The notes under the pieces were generated by a model that was given only the letters and a program-made list of their open reading frames with translations, did no database searches and was not told the DNA's origin. Below, one piece after another: positions 36,770-44,835 of a stretch of 64,000 nt of DNA. Location of the stretch: positions 682,001-746,000 of the forward strand of contig NZ_CAJYVQ010000008.1 in the NCBI RefSeq assembly GCF_913778665.1, in the 5' to 3' direction. Positions within the stretch are counted from its first letter, which is position 1, and each line of letters opens with the position of its first letter. This DNA comes from an uncultured Stenotrophomonas sp. (GTDB lineage Bacteria > Pseudomonadota > Gammaproteobacteria > Xanthomonadales > Xanthomonadaceae). The position numbers and the translations under genes are program-made.

Positions 36770-38472
36770 TTGTCCTCGACCTTGCGCTCGAACGCGGTCG
36801 GTGCCGGCAGCTGCACCGGCACACCCTTGTCGTCGCAGGTGCCGGCCTGGCACAGGCGCTCGCGCAAGGCCGGGGTGGCCTGCACGATCATGTGGTAGAT
36901 CGCGTTCTGTTCCAGCGTGCCGCGGATCGCCTTGCTGCCCGGTCCACGCGCCCAGATGCCGACGTCTTCGCCACCGTGGGATTCGGACTTCATCGGCACC
37001 AGCGCTTCCTGCATGTAGTCCGGGTGCTCGGTATCGACCTCGCGCAGGTTCGGGCGGCCGTTGGCCGGTTCGAAGCTGCTCGGGTTGTGCGGGTAGCGCT
37101 TGGGGCCGGCCGGCTGCTGGTTGCTGGCACCGGTGTGGCCGGGGCCGTTGGCGTAGGTCAGCGTGGTGTAGGGCTGGCCGCTGCCGTCCAGCGCATAGTC
37201 CAGCTTGCCGGCACCGTCTTCGCCGCCCTTGTCCTTCACCTTGCCCAGGATCGGGTTGCCGCGTGCCGGGTAGCCGACGAAGTTCAGGGTGTGCGAGTGG
37301 TCGGCGGTGACGATGATCAGGGTGTCATCGGCCGAGGTCAGTTCGTTGGCCACGCGCACCGCGTCGGACAGCGCCACGGTCTCGGTCAGGGCGCGGTAGG
37401 CGTTGCCGCTGTGGTTGGCGTGGTCGATACGTGCGCCTTCGATCATCAGCACATAGCCTTCCGGGTGCTTGGCCAGGTTCTTGATCGCCGCAGCGGTCAG
37501 CTCGGCCAGGCTCGGCTCGCCACCCGGATCCTGCGGGCGCTCGTACTCGTAGCGCATGTGGTCCGGCTCGAACAGGCCGAGGATGGCCGGCGCATTGGCT
37601 GCGGCCGCCAGCTGCTTGCTGTTCCACACATAAGCGCCCTGCGGATGCATCTGCTGCCATTCCTGCACCAGGCTGCGGCCGTCCAGGCGCTGGCCGACCT
37701 TGTCGTCGTACTCCGGGTCGCGCTCTTCCACCGTGGTGAATTCACCACGACCGCCGCCGAGGGCGACCAGCGGGCCACGGCCATAGCGCGCGGTGGACAG
37801 CAGCTGCTGGGCGATGTCCTTGCAGCCGGCGGCCTTGGCCGCGTCGGTCAGGTCAGTGTCGTTTTCCCAATTGCGCTCGGGCGAGTGCGCGTAGGTGGCG
37901 GCCGGGGTGGCATGGGTCAGGCGCGCGGTGGACACCACGCCGGTGGCCAGGCCGGCGCTGTCGGCCAGCTGCAGCCAGGTCAGCAGGCCCTTGGACAGGC
38001 TGTCGGCACAGTCGGTGCGGTTGCCTGCGCTGACGCCGATCGCGCCCATGTGGGTCTTCACGCCAGTGGTGATGGCGGTCATCGTGCCAGCCGAATCCGG
38101 CGTCTGCGAATCGGTGTTGTAGGTCTTGCTGAACGCCGTGGCCGGGAAGCGCTCCCAGGACAGCAGGTTCTCCTCGCCCGAGCCGCCCTTGCGCTGGCCT
38201 TCGTAGATCCGCGAGGCGGCCACCGTGGTCAGGCTCATGCCGTCACCGAGGAAAAGGATGACGTTCTTGGCCTTGCCCGACATCGCGCCGTTCGCTGCGG
38301 CCTGGGCCGCGCCGCTGCGGTACCACCACTGCGGCGTCTCGCCGGCCGGGTGGGTAACGGGATCGACGGCGACCTTCAGGCCGCCCGGGGCGGACGCGGG
38401 GGCGGTGCTGGCGCAGGCGCCGAGCAGCAGGGTGGTGGCGCAGGCGGCCAACAGGGAGACGGAACGGCGCAT
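36766..38472 (-). CDS. phoA: Alkaline phosphatase (lipoprotein)
   Basis: A 568-residue phosphatase of the alkaline phosphatase superfamily. Residues 1-20 form a lipoprotein signal with LLLGAC (Cys20), so the enzyme is probably membrane-anchored. Metal and active-site segments: NVILFLGDGMS (~70-80), TPDSAGTMTA with nucleophile Ser127, GVVSTARLTHATPAATYAHS, MIEGARIDHANH, VTADHSHT and a C-terminal HGGEDVGIWARGPG. It is larger than E. coli PhoA (471 aa) and closer to the type seen in Xanthomonas. Phosphate control is likely but no Pho box is evident. Followed without gap by the WG-repeat-like gene. Confidence 0.93.
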   Translation of the reverse strand: MRRSVSLLAACATTLLLGACASTAPASAPGGLKVAVDPVTHPAGETPQWWYRSGAAQAAANGAMSGKAKNVILFLGDGMSLTTVAASRIYEGQRKGGSGEENLLSWERFPATAFSKTYNTDSQTPDSAGTMTAITTGVKTHMGAIGVSAGNRTDCADSLSKGLLTWLQLADSAGLATGVVSTARLTHATPAATYAHSPERNWENDTDLTDAAKAAGCKDIAQQLLSTARYGRGPLVALGGGRGEFTTVEERDPEYDDKVGQRLDGRSLVQEWQQMHPQGAYVWNSKQLAAAANAPAILGLFEPDHMRYEYERPQDPGGEPSLAELTAAAIKNLAKHPEGYVLMIEGARIDHANHSGNAYRALTETVALSDAVRVANELTSADDTLIIVTADHSHTLNFVGYPARGNPILGKVKDKGGEDGAGKLDYALDGSGQPYTTLTYANGPGHTGASNQQPAGPKRYPHNPSSFEPANGRPNLREVDTEHPDYMQEALVPMKSESHGGEDVGIWARGPGSKAIRGTLEQNAIYHMIVQATPALRERLCQAGTCDDKGVPVQLPAPTAFERKVEDK

Positions 38473-38625
38473 GGACGCTGGGATCTCACAAACTGTAACG
38501 GGACGTTCATTATGCCCGCCCCTGCAAGGCACGCCGATGACACACTGATTTGTCGGCGTGGCGGTCGTTCCGCGGCTCCCGTTGGGCTATCGTGCCAGCA
38601 TCCCTTCCTTCCCTCTGGATTGCCT

Positions 38626-39960
38626 ATGAAGCTGGTCTCTGCCTGGTTGCGGATTCCATTCTGGCAGCGCGTGGTCGGTGGCTTCGTGCTCGGCGCGCTG
38701 GCCGGCTGGGCGCTCGGCCCGGCCGCGGAAACGTGGTTCGGCCCGCTCGGCGAGCTCTACGTCACCCTGATCAAGATGATTGCGGTGCCGCTGGTGTTCT
38801 TCGCGGTCATCAACGCGATCTCGTCGCTGCACGGCCAGAAATCGGTCGCCGCGCTCAGTGGCCGCACCTTCCTGTGGTTCGTGATCACCGCTGCACTGGC
38901 GGTGTGCGTGGGCCTGGCCGTAGGCACCGTGCTGCAGCCCGGCGCCGGTGGCCTGCAGCTGTCGATGGCCAGCAACTACGTGCCGCGCGAAGTGCCCAGC
39001 GTGGTGCAGGTGCTGCTGGACGTGGTGCCGGCCAATGTCTTCTACGCGCTGTCCGGCATCGGCACCAAGGTCAACGCCGCCGGTGAGACCGTGCTGGCCG
39101 CCGGCCGCGGCTCGATCCTCCCGGTGATCTTCTTCGCCGGCCTGGTGGGCTTTGCCATCGTCAAGCTGGGCGAGAAGGTGACCGAGGCGCGCAAGCTGGT
39201 CGGCCAGATGAGCGACATCATGATCCAGGTGACCCGCTTCGTGCTGGAAGTCACCCCGATCGGTACCTTCGGGCTGATCGCCGGCCTGGTCGGCAGCTAC
39301 GGCTTCGAGAAGCTGCTGCCGCTTGGCCACTTCGTGCTGGCGCTGTACGTGGCCTGCGCGCTGCATATCGTGGTGGTCTACAGCGCGCTGCTGCTTGCGC
39401 ACGGCCTGAACCCGCTGAAGTTCTTCCGTGGCGCCGCGCCGGGCATGCAGGTGGCCTTCGTCAGCTCGTCCAGCTTCGCCGCGATGCCGGTCGCGCTGCG
39501 CTCGATCACCCACAACCTGGGCGTGAACAAGGACTACGGCTCGTTCGCGGTGCCGCTGGGCGCCAGCATCAAGATGGACGGCTGCGGCGCGATCTACCCG
39601 GCGCTGTGTGCGGTGTTCATTTCACAGTACAGCGGCGTGCCGCTGACCCCGGAGCAGTATGTGGTGGTGCTGATCGCCTCGGTGCTGGGCAGCTTCGGCA
39701 CCGCCGGCGTGCCGGGTACGGCGGTGATCATGGCCACCGTGGTACTGAGCGCGGCCAATCTGCCGCTGGAGACCATCGGTTACCTGTACGCCATCGACCG
39801 CATCCTGGACATGATGCGCACGATGACCAATGTGACGGGCCAGATGCTGGTGCCGGTGATCGTGGCCAAGGAGACCGGGCTGCTCGACCAGGCGGTGTAT
39901 GACAATCCGTCCAGCAACGTAGGCGTGGATGATCCCGACCCGACGCCACCACGCGCCTGA
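38626..39960 (+). CDS. Dicarboxylate/amino acid:cation symporter
   Basis: A 444-residue transporter of the DAACS (GltP/DctA) family, which moves C4-dicarboxylates or glutamate with protons or Na+. Motifs: VTLIKMIAVPLVFFAVINAI, the serine-rich hairpin VSSSSFAAMPVAL, SIKMDGCGAIYPALCAVFIS, and AGVPGTAVIMATVVLSAANL; the DRILDMMRTMTNVTG motif binds the carboxylate and cation. The DRxxDMxRTxxNVxG form fits both groups, so the substrate is open. The ATG at 38626 is the natural start; the frame is open far upstream only because it is antisense to phoA. Divergent from phoA. Confidence 0.94.
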   Translation: MKLVSAWLRIPFWQRVVGGFVLGALAGWALGPAAETWFGPLGELYVTLIKMIAVPLVFFAVINAISSLHGQKSVAALSGRTFLWFVITAALAVCVGLAVGTVLQPGAGGLQLSMASNYVPREVPSVVQVLLDVVPANVFYALSGIGTKVNAAGETVLAAGRGSILPVIFFAGLVGFAIVKLGEKVTEARKLVGQMSDIMIQVTRFVLEVTPIGTFGLIAGLVGSYGFEKLLPLGHFVLALYVACALHIVVVYSALLLAHGLNPLKFFRGAAPGMQVAFVSSSSFAAMPVALRSITHNLGVNKDYGSFAVPLGASIKMDGCGAIYPALCAVFISQYSGVPLTPEQYVVVLIASVLGSFGTAGVPGTAVIMATVVLSAANLPLETIGYLYAIDRILDMMRTMTNVTGQMLVPVIVAKETGLLDQAVYDNPSSNVGVDDPDPTPPRA

Positions 39961-39975
39961 GGTTGTGTGGAGATG

Positions 39976-40010
39976 AAAGGCCCGCCCTGGCCTGGCGGGC
40001 CTTTTGTTTT
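39976..40010 (+). terminator. Rho-independent terminator of symporter gene
   Basis: Stem AAGGCCCGCC/GGCGGGCCTT followed by TTGTTTT, 16 bases after the stop. Confidence 0.9.
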
Positions 40011-40053
40011 GGGGGGGAGGGGTCGACGCGGTGCCGGGCAAGGTGGGCCCCTG

Positions 40054-40106
40054 GTAGATCCCCGCCATGCGTGGATGGAGGCGGTGCCGACCCACGCTCG
40101 GCACCC
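40054..40106. repeat. GTAG-type REP region
   Basis: GTAGATCCCCGCCATGCGTGGAT (GTAG plus imperfect stem) then a second hairpin GGTGCCGA...TCGGCACC. Lies between two terminators of convergent genes. Confidence 0.6.
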
Positions 40107-40140
40107 ACCAGGGCGGGGCCCCGCCATTGCAGGCCCAACA

Positions 40141-40170
40141 AAAAAGCCGCTGCAGGGCAGCGGCTTTTCG
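40141..40170 (-). terminator. Terminator of NlpC/P60 gene
   Basis: Perfect 12-bp stem (AAAAGCCGCTGC with complement, 3-base loop) that gives a U-run on the minus strand; symmetrical enough to act in both directions. Confidence 0.88.
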
Positions 40171-40198
40171 AATCAAGCGGCTTGCTGGCGCCGACCGG

Positions 40199-40972
40199 TC
40201 AGAGGTCGACCCGGCGGGCCTGCATGAACTTGTTGCCCCAGTAACCACTGAGCAGGGTGTCCACGCGCACGTCCTTGCCCGAGCTCGGCGCGTGCAGGAA
40301 GCGGCCATCACCGACATAGATGCCGACGTGGTCGACCCGGCCCTTCCGGCCGAAGAACACCAGGTCGCCGGCGGCCAGCGCGGTGCGGTCGTTGATCAGT
40401 TCGGCGTTGTCGTCATGTGCCATTTCGCGCGAGACGCGCGGCAGCTCGATGCCCAGCGCCGAACGGAACACGTAGCCGACCAGGCCACTGCAGTCGAAAC
40501 CGCTGTCGGGGTTGCTGCCGCCCCAACGGTACGGAGTGCCCAGCAGGGTCATCGCACGGCGCAGCAGCGACTGCACCTTTCCGTTGTCGGCAGCGGTGCC
40601 GACGATGCTGCCATTGGCGGCACTGCTGGTGTCGTAGTTGGCGAGCAGGCGGCTGAGATCACCGGCGACCACGGCCGACCGGTCCATCAGCGGAATGGTG
40701 TCGTTGGCAGCCAGGTGCGGCAGCAGGGCGGCCAGGGTGGCGCTGGCGGCGGCATCGACGCGGCTGCGCTGGGGAGCGGCAGCCTCGGACTTGGTGGCCG
40801 GCCGGGCGGAGCTCTCGGCCACCGGCGCCGGGGTTGCATCGGAACGGTTCGGAGCAGTCTGCGACCAGGCCGGGAGGCTGGTCAGACACAGTGCCAGGCC
40901 AAGCAACAGCGGGCGGGCACTACGTGAAGATACGGAAGTCTGGCCTTCGCTTTTCAGGTCGTCAGTCGTCAC
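40199..40972 (-). CDS. NlpC/P60 family cell-wall endopeptidase (exported)
   Basis: A 257-residue protein with an N-terminal signal segment (PLLLGLALCLTSLPAWS, ~21-37), a low-complexity Ala/Ser-rich linker and a C-terminal NlpC/P60 domain (~135-255). The catalytic Cys is in GFDCSGLVGYVF, the first His in RVDHVGIYVG, the third residue in RFLHAPS. Expected to cut D-gamma-Glu-mDAP bonds in peptidoglycan. A paralogue with a lipoprotein signal lies just upstream in the same direction. Confidence 0.92.
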   Translation of the reverse strand: MTTDDLKSEGQTSVSSRSARPLLLGLALCLTSLPAWSQTAPNRSDATPAPVAESSARPATKSEAAAPQRSRVDAAASATLAALLPHLAANDTIPLMDRSAVVAGDLSRLLANYDTSSAANGSIVGTAADNGKVQSLLRRAMTLLGTPYRWGGSNPDSGFDCSGLVGYVFRSALGIELPRVSREMAHDDNAELINDRTALAAGDLVFFGRKGRVDHVGIYVGDGRFLHAPSSGKDVRVDTLLSGYWGNKFMQARRVDL

Positions 40973-41103
40973 GCGTCGGTCACAGGAAAAAAACGATGGG
41001 GCATCATGCCCTGTAAAAGCGCGGATGAGTTAAAAATTCCGTTAGTAATCCGTTAGTTTCAGGGTGATGTCCGTCACAGTTTTGAACATATTGCCTGTTC
41101 AGC

Positions 41104-41643
41104 TTAGCGAAGGACACGTTTCGCGCCGGTGTAGTGGTCCTTCCAGTAGGGCCCGCTGAGCGAGTCGAGCCGGACCGTGCCGCCGGTGCTCGGCGCGTGC
41201 ACGAAGCGCCCTTCGCCGACATAGATGCCGACATGGGTGACGTTGCCGCGGCTGCCGAAGAACACCAGGTCGCCGGTGGCCAGGCGCTGCGGATCGATCT
41301 TCGGGCCCTGCACCGCAGCCAGGTCACGCGAGGTGCGCGGCAGTTGCAGGTCCAGCATCTCGCGGTAGACATAGGCGACCAGGCCGCTGCAGTCGAAGCC
41401 CGAATCGGGGGTGTTGCCGCCATAGCGGTAGGGCGTGCCGACCAGGCTGATGGCGCGCATCAGCACCGAATTGGCCGCATCGGGGTTGTCCGGTACGGTC
41501 TTCGGCCAGTGGGCGGTCGGCGGCGGCGGCGCAGGGCGGGTCGCCTTGCCGCCACCACAGGCGCTCATCAACAGGGGCAGGGCCAGCAGCAGGGCCGGGG
41601 CGAAGCGCCGGCGCAAGCCGGACGAAACTGGCGTGATGTGCAT
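41104..41643 (-). CDS. NlpC/P60 family endopeptidase (lipoprotein)
   Basis: A 179-residue protein with a lipoprotein signal (ALLLALPLLMSAC, Cys near residue 29), a short Pro-rich linker and an NlpC/P60 domain: SLVGTPYRYGGNTPDSGFDC with SGLVAYVY, then NVTHVGIYVGEGRFVHAPS. The Cys-His pair is intact. GGAG is seven bases upstream of the ATG at 41643. Domain is close in sequence to the neighbouring exported paralogue, suggesting local duplication with different anchoring. Divergent from slyD. Confidence 0.93.
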   Translation of the reverse strand: MHITPVSSGLRRRFAPALLLALPLLMSACGGGKATRPAPPPPTAHWPKTVPDNPDAANSVLMRAISLVGTPYRYGGNTPDSGFDCSGLVAYVYREMLDLQLPRTSRDLAAVQGPKIDPQRLATGDLVFFGSRGNVTHVGIYVGEGRFVHAPSTGGTVRLDSLSGPYWKDHYTGAKRVLR

Positions 41644-41754
41644 GATCTCCGGATAATGCGCCACCTTGGATTGGCCGTCATGATGGCGGCGTCCCCGCCG
41701 GGCGACAACCCGCCCCAACCCGCCTGCCTCCGGCAGATCCAGACAGAGTTGCGC

Positions 41755-42237
41755 ATGAAGATCGAAAAAGACCGCGTTGTCCGCTTCCACTACACCGTTT
41801 CCGAAGTCGGCCAGGAGCCGATCGAATCGTCCAAGGACCGCGGCGAGCCGCTGGCGATCCTGATCGGTCACGGCAACATCATTCCGGGCCTGGAAAACGC
41901 CATGATGGACAAGGAAGCCGGCGCGACCTTCAACGTCGACGTCAAGGCGGCCGATGCCTACGGCGAGCGCCGCGAGGGCCTGTCCCAGCGCGTGCCGAAG
42001 AAGCACTTCGGCAACACCAAGCTGGCCCCGGGCCAGCAGGTGGTGCTGCAGACCAACTTCGGCCCGCGCGCAGTCACCGTGCAGAAGGTCGGCATGAGCG
42101 TCGTCGACGTCGACCTGAACCACCCGATGGCCGGCAAGGACCTGCATTTCGACGTGGAAATCGTCGACGTGCGCGAAGCCGTCCAGGAAGAGATCGACCA
42201 CGGCCACGTCCACGGCGACGGCGGTCACCAGCACTGA
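41755..42237 (+). CDS. slyD: FKBP-type peptidyl-prolyl isomerase SlyD
   Basis: A 160-residue cis-trans prolyl isomerase with the inserted IF chaperone domain (~65-130) of SlyD. Seen: FHYTVSEVGQEPIESS, ILIGHGNIIPGLENAMMDKE, and VPKKHFGNTKLAPGQ. The C-terminus is a short His-rich tail (DHGHVHGDGGHQH), a reduced form of the metal-binding tail of E. coli SlyD; nickel binding is possible. Ends near a hairpin with a TTCG loop. Confidence 0.95.
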   Translation: MKIEKDRVVRFHYTVSEVGQEPIESSKDRGEPLAILIGHGNIIPGLENAMMDKEAGATFNVDVKAADAYGERREGLSQRVPKKHFGNTKLAPGQQVVLQTNFGPRAVTVQKVGMSVVDVDLNHPMAGKDLHFDVEIVDVREAVQEEIDHGHVHGDGGHQH

Positions 42238-42259
42238 TCGCCACGCGATCGTGATGGCA

Positions 42260-42287
42260 GCAACGGCCCGCTTCGGCGGGCCGTTGC
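42260..42287 (+). terminator. Hairpin after slyD
   Basis: Perfect 12-bp stem (GCAACGGCCCGC with complement) and a TTCG tetraloop, 22 bases after the slyD stop. No U-tract. Confidence 0.65.
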
Positions 42288-42336
42288 ATGTGTGGAACAC
42301 GGCGCGGCCCTCCATGCTGCATGGGCGGGCGGCATA

Positions 42337-43581
42337 ATGGCGGACCTGCCCGACGGACGTCCTGTGAACGCCGCTTCTCCCTCCCTGCAACCGCTGGCTT
42401 CCGGCGAACGCATCGCAGTGCTGGACGTGCTGCGCGGTGCCGCGCTGCTGGGCATCCTGCTGATGAACATCGAGGCCTTCAGCGGACCGCTGGACCTGGC
42501 CTTCACCGGTATCGACACGCACTGGCACGGCATCGACTACTGGGCCGATGCATTCGTCTACGTGTTCGTGCAGGGCAAGTTCTTCACCCTGTTCTCGCTG
42601 CTGTTCGGCGCCGGCTTTGCGGTGATGGCGCGGCGCGCCGAAGCGGCCGGGCGCGATTTCGCTCCGTTCTATCTGCGCCGCAGTGCCGGCCTGCTGCTGA
42701 TCGGCCTGTGCCATGCCCTGCTGGTCTGGTCCGGCGACATCCTGGTGCTGTATGCACTGGTGTCGTTGCCATTGCTGGCCTGCCGCGAGGCACCGCGCAG
42801 CTGGCTGCCGTGGATGGGCGTGATCGTGTATCTGGGCGGCGTGGCGATGATGCTGCTGATCGGCGCGATGGTGTCGATGGCCTCGGCCGACGACGTGCAG
42901 AAGATGCTCACCGATGCGCAGCAGACCATCGGCCTGCAGCGCCAGGTGTACGGGCATGGCAGCTGGATGCAGGCCAATGCGCAGCGTCTGCACGAGTTCA
43001 GCGCATCGCTGGGCGCGATGCTGATCACCGGTCCGGAGGTGCTGGGCATGTTCCTGATCGGCAGCTGGTTTGCCGGCAGTGGTGCGCTGGCCGCACCGGA
43101 GCGTTTCCCCCGCCTGTATGCCGCGTTGCGCTGGGTGGCGCTGCCGGTGGGCCTGCTGGTGACACTGCTGGGCGTGGTCTGGAAGCCGTACCTGGCACCC
43201 GGCGCCTACGACCTGCCGGCGACCGCAGCGATGGCGCTGGTGACGGCCGGTGCACTGCCGATGTGCCTGGGCTACCTGGCCTGGATCGTGCGCTGGCGCA
43301 CGCAGCTGGCCTGGCTGGCACCGGTCGGGCGCATGGCATTGACCCATTACCTGGGGCAATCGCTGCTGTGCACATGGCTGTTCTATCACTATGGCCTGGG
43401 CGTGTTCGAGATGATGCCGCGCAGCGTGCAGCTGCTGTTCGCGCTGCTGCTGTTCGCACTGCAGGTGTGGCTGTCGCGCGCGTGGTTGCGCCGTTTCCGC
43501 TTTGGTCCGATGGAGTGGGTGTGGCGTGCGATGACTTACCGCCAGTGGCCGCCGATGCGGCGCGGAGACGGGCAGGGCTGA
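42337..43581 (+). CDS. DUF418 family membrane protein
   Basis: A 414-residue multispanning protein of the DUF418 (YeiB-like) family: N-terminal GERIAVLDVLRGAALLGILL, the family signature, then LFSLLFGAGFAVMARR and C-terminal APVGRMALTHYLGQSLLCTW followed by RRFRFGPMEWVWRAMTYRQW. Function unknown; relatives resemble acyltransferase-3-type membrane proteins. The start is either the ATG at 42337 or the GTG at 42364; neither has a strong ribosome-binding site. Confidence 0.9.
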   Translation: MADLPDGRPVNAASPSLQPLASGERIAVLDVLRGAALLGILLMNIEAFSGPLDLAFTGIDTHWHGIDYWADAFVYVFVQGKFFTLFSLLFGAGFAVMARRAEAAGRDFAPFYLRRSAGLLLIGLCHALLVWSGDILVLYALVSLPLLACREAPRSWLPWMGVIVYLGGVAMMLLIGAMVSMASADDVQKMLTDAQQTIGLQRQVYGHGSWMQANAQRLHEFSASLGAMLITGPEVLGMFLIGSWFAGSGALAAPERFPRLYAALRWVALPVGLLVTLLGVVWKPYLAPGAYDLPATAAMALVTAGALPMCLGYLAWIVRWRTQLAWLAPVGRMALTHYLGQSLLCTWLFYHYGLGVFEMMPRSVQLLFALLLFALQVWLSRAWLRRFRFGPMEWVWRAMTYRQWPPMRRGDGQG

Positions 43582-43584
43582 GCG

Positions 43585-44835
43585 ATGGCGGGCACGCGCG
43601 AGGATGTGATCGTGGTGGGTGCCGGTGCCATCGGTCTGGCCACCGCGCTTGCGCTGCGCGCGCACGGTCGCCAGGTTCGCGTGATCGATCGTGGGCACAT
43701 CGGCGGCGCGACCTCACATGGCAACTGCGGCACCATCACGCCCAGTCATGCGCCACCGCTGGCGGCCCCCGGCGTGCCGCTGCGTGCATTGCGCTGGATG
43801 CTTGATCCGTGCGCGCCGCTGTATGTGCGCGCGCGGCTGGATCCCGCGCTGTGGCGTTGGCTGCTGCAGTTCAGCGCGCGCTGCAATGCACGCGACTGGT
43901 TGCAGTCCACGCGCGCACGCGCCGCACTGCTGAACGATTCGCGGCTGCGCCTGGCCGAGTGGGTGCGTGCGCATGCGCTGGACTGCGAGTTCGCCACGCA
44001 AGGGCTGGATTACGTGTTTGGCGATGCGCGCAACTTCGACCATCATGCGGCCGTGTGCGAGGCATTGAACGCGCAGGGCATTGCCACGCGCTGCATCGGT
44101 GGCGCCGACTATGCGCGCGACAATCCGGCCTTCCATGACCGGCTTGCTGGCGCGATCCACTTCCCCGGCGATGCGCAGCTGCGCCCGGATCGCTACACCG
44201 CCGCGCTGGCGCGCGTGCTGCGTGCGCAGGGCGTGGTGATCGAGGAGCAGGCGGGCATGCAGGATTTCATCGCCGACGCGCAGGGCGTACGCGTGCACGT
44301 CGGCGAGCGCAAGCTGCATGCGCGCGAACTGGTACTGGCCACCGGACCGTGGTCGCGGCACTGGTCGCGGCGGCTGGATCTGCGCGTGCCGATCCAGCCG
44401 GGCAAGGGCTATTCACTGACCTGGTCAAGACCGTCGCAGGTGCCGCAGCGCCCAGTGGTGCTGAAGGACCACTCCGTGTTCGTGATCGCCTGGCGCGAGG
44501 CCTTGCGCCTGGGCGGCACGATGGAGTTTGCCGGTGCCGACCCGCAGCTGCGCGCGACCCGCCTGCAGGCGTTGCAGCACGCCGCTGATCGCTACCTGCG
44601 CACGCCGCGCGGCGGGCAATTGCAGGAACAGTGGTGTGGTTGGCGACCCATGAGCGTGGACGACGTGCCAATGATCGGTCGCGTGCCCGCGCATCCTCAC
44701 GTCTGGCTTGCAGCGGGGCATGGCATGCTCGGCATCAGCATGAGCGCCGGCAGCGGCCAGCTGATTGCCGATCTGATCTGCGGCTGCGCGCCAGCGATCG
44801 ATCCTGCCCCTTACCGACCCGAGCGATTCCGATGA
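43585..44835 (+). CDS. FAD-dependent oxidoreductase (DadA-like)
   Basis: A 416-residue flavoenzyme of the DAO superfamily. The FAD-binding Rossmann motif is VVGAGAIGLATALALRAHG near the N-terminus, and the C-terminal FAD/substrate part is WCGWRPMSVDDVPMIGRVPA then AAGHGMLGISMSAGSGQLIA, the pattern of D-amino-acid dehydrogenases. The substrate (D-amino acid or another amine) is not certain. It starts three bases after the DUF418 gene and overlaps the glutathione reductase gene by four bases (ATGA). Confidence 0.87.
   Translation: MAGTREDVIVVGAGAIGLATALALRAHGRQVRVIDRGHIGGATSHGNCGTITPSHAPPLAAPGVPLRALRWMLDPCAPLYVRARLDPALWRWLLQFSARCNARDWLQSTRARAALLNDSRLRLAEWVRAHALDCEFATQGLDYVFGDARNFDHHAAVCEALNAQGIATRCIGGADYARDNPAFHDRLAGAIHFPGDAQLRPDRYTAALARVLRAQGVVIEEQAGMQDFIADAQGVRVHVGERKLHARELVLATGPWSRHWSRRLDLRVPIQPGKGYSLTWSRPSQVPQRPVVLKDHSVFVIAWREALRLGGTMEFAGADPQLRATRLQALQHAADRYLRTPRGGQLQEQWCGWRPMSVDDVPMIGRVPAHPHVWLAAGHGMLGISMSAGSGQLIADLICGCAPAIDPAPYRPERFR

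Noticed and set aside
36667..38625. An open frame extending the symporter by about 650 codons upstream
   Set aside because: It is antisense to phoA. The symporter has a natural Met start at 38626 with a normal family N-terminus.
41644..43698. Upstream extension of the lipoprotein NlpC gene
   Set aside because: Antisense to slyD and the DUF418 gene; the real start at 41643 has a ribosome-binding site and a lipoprotein signal.
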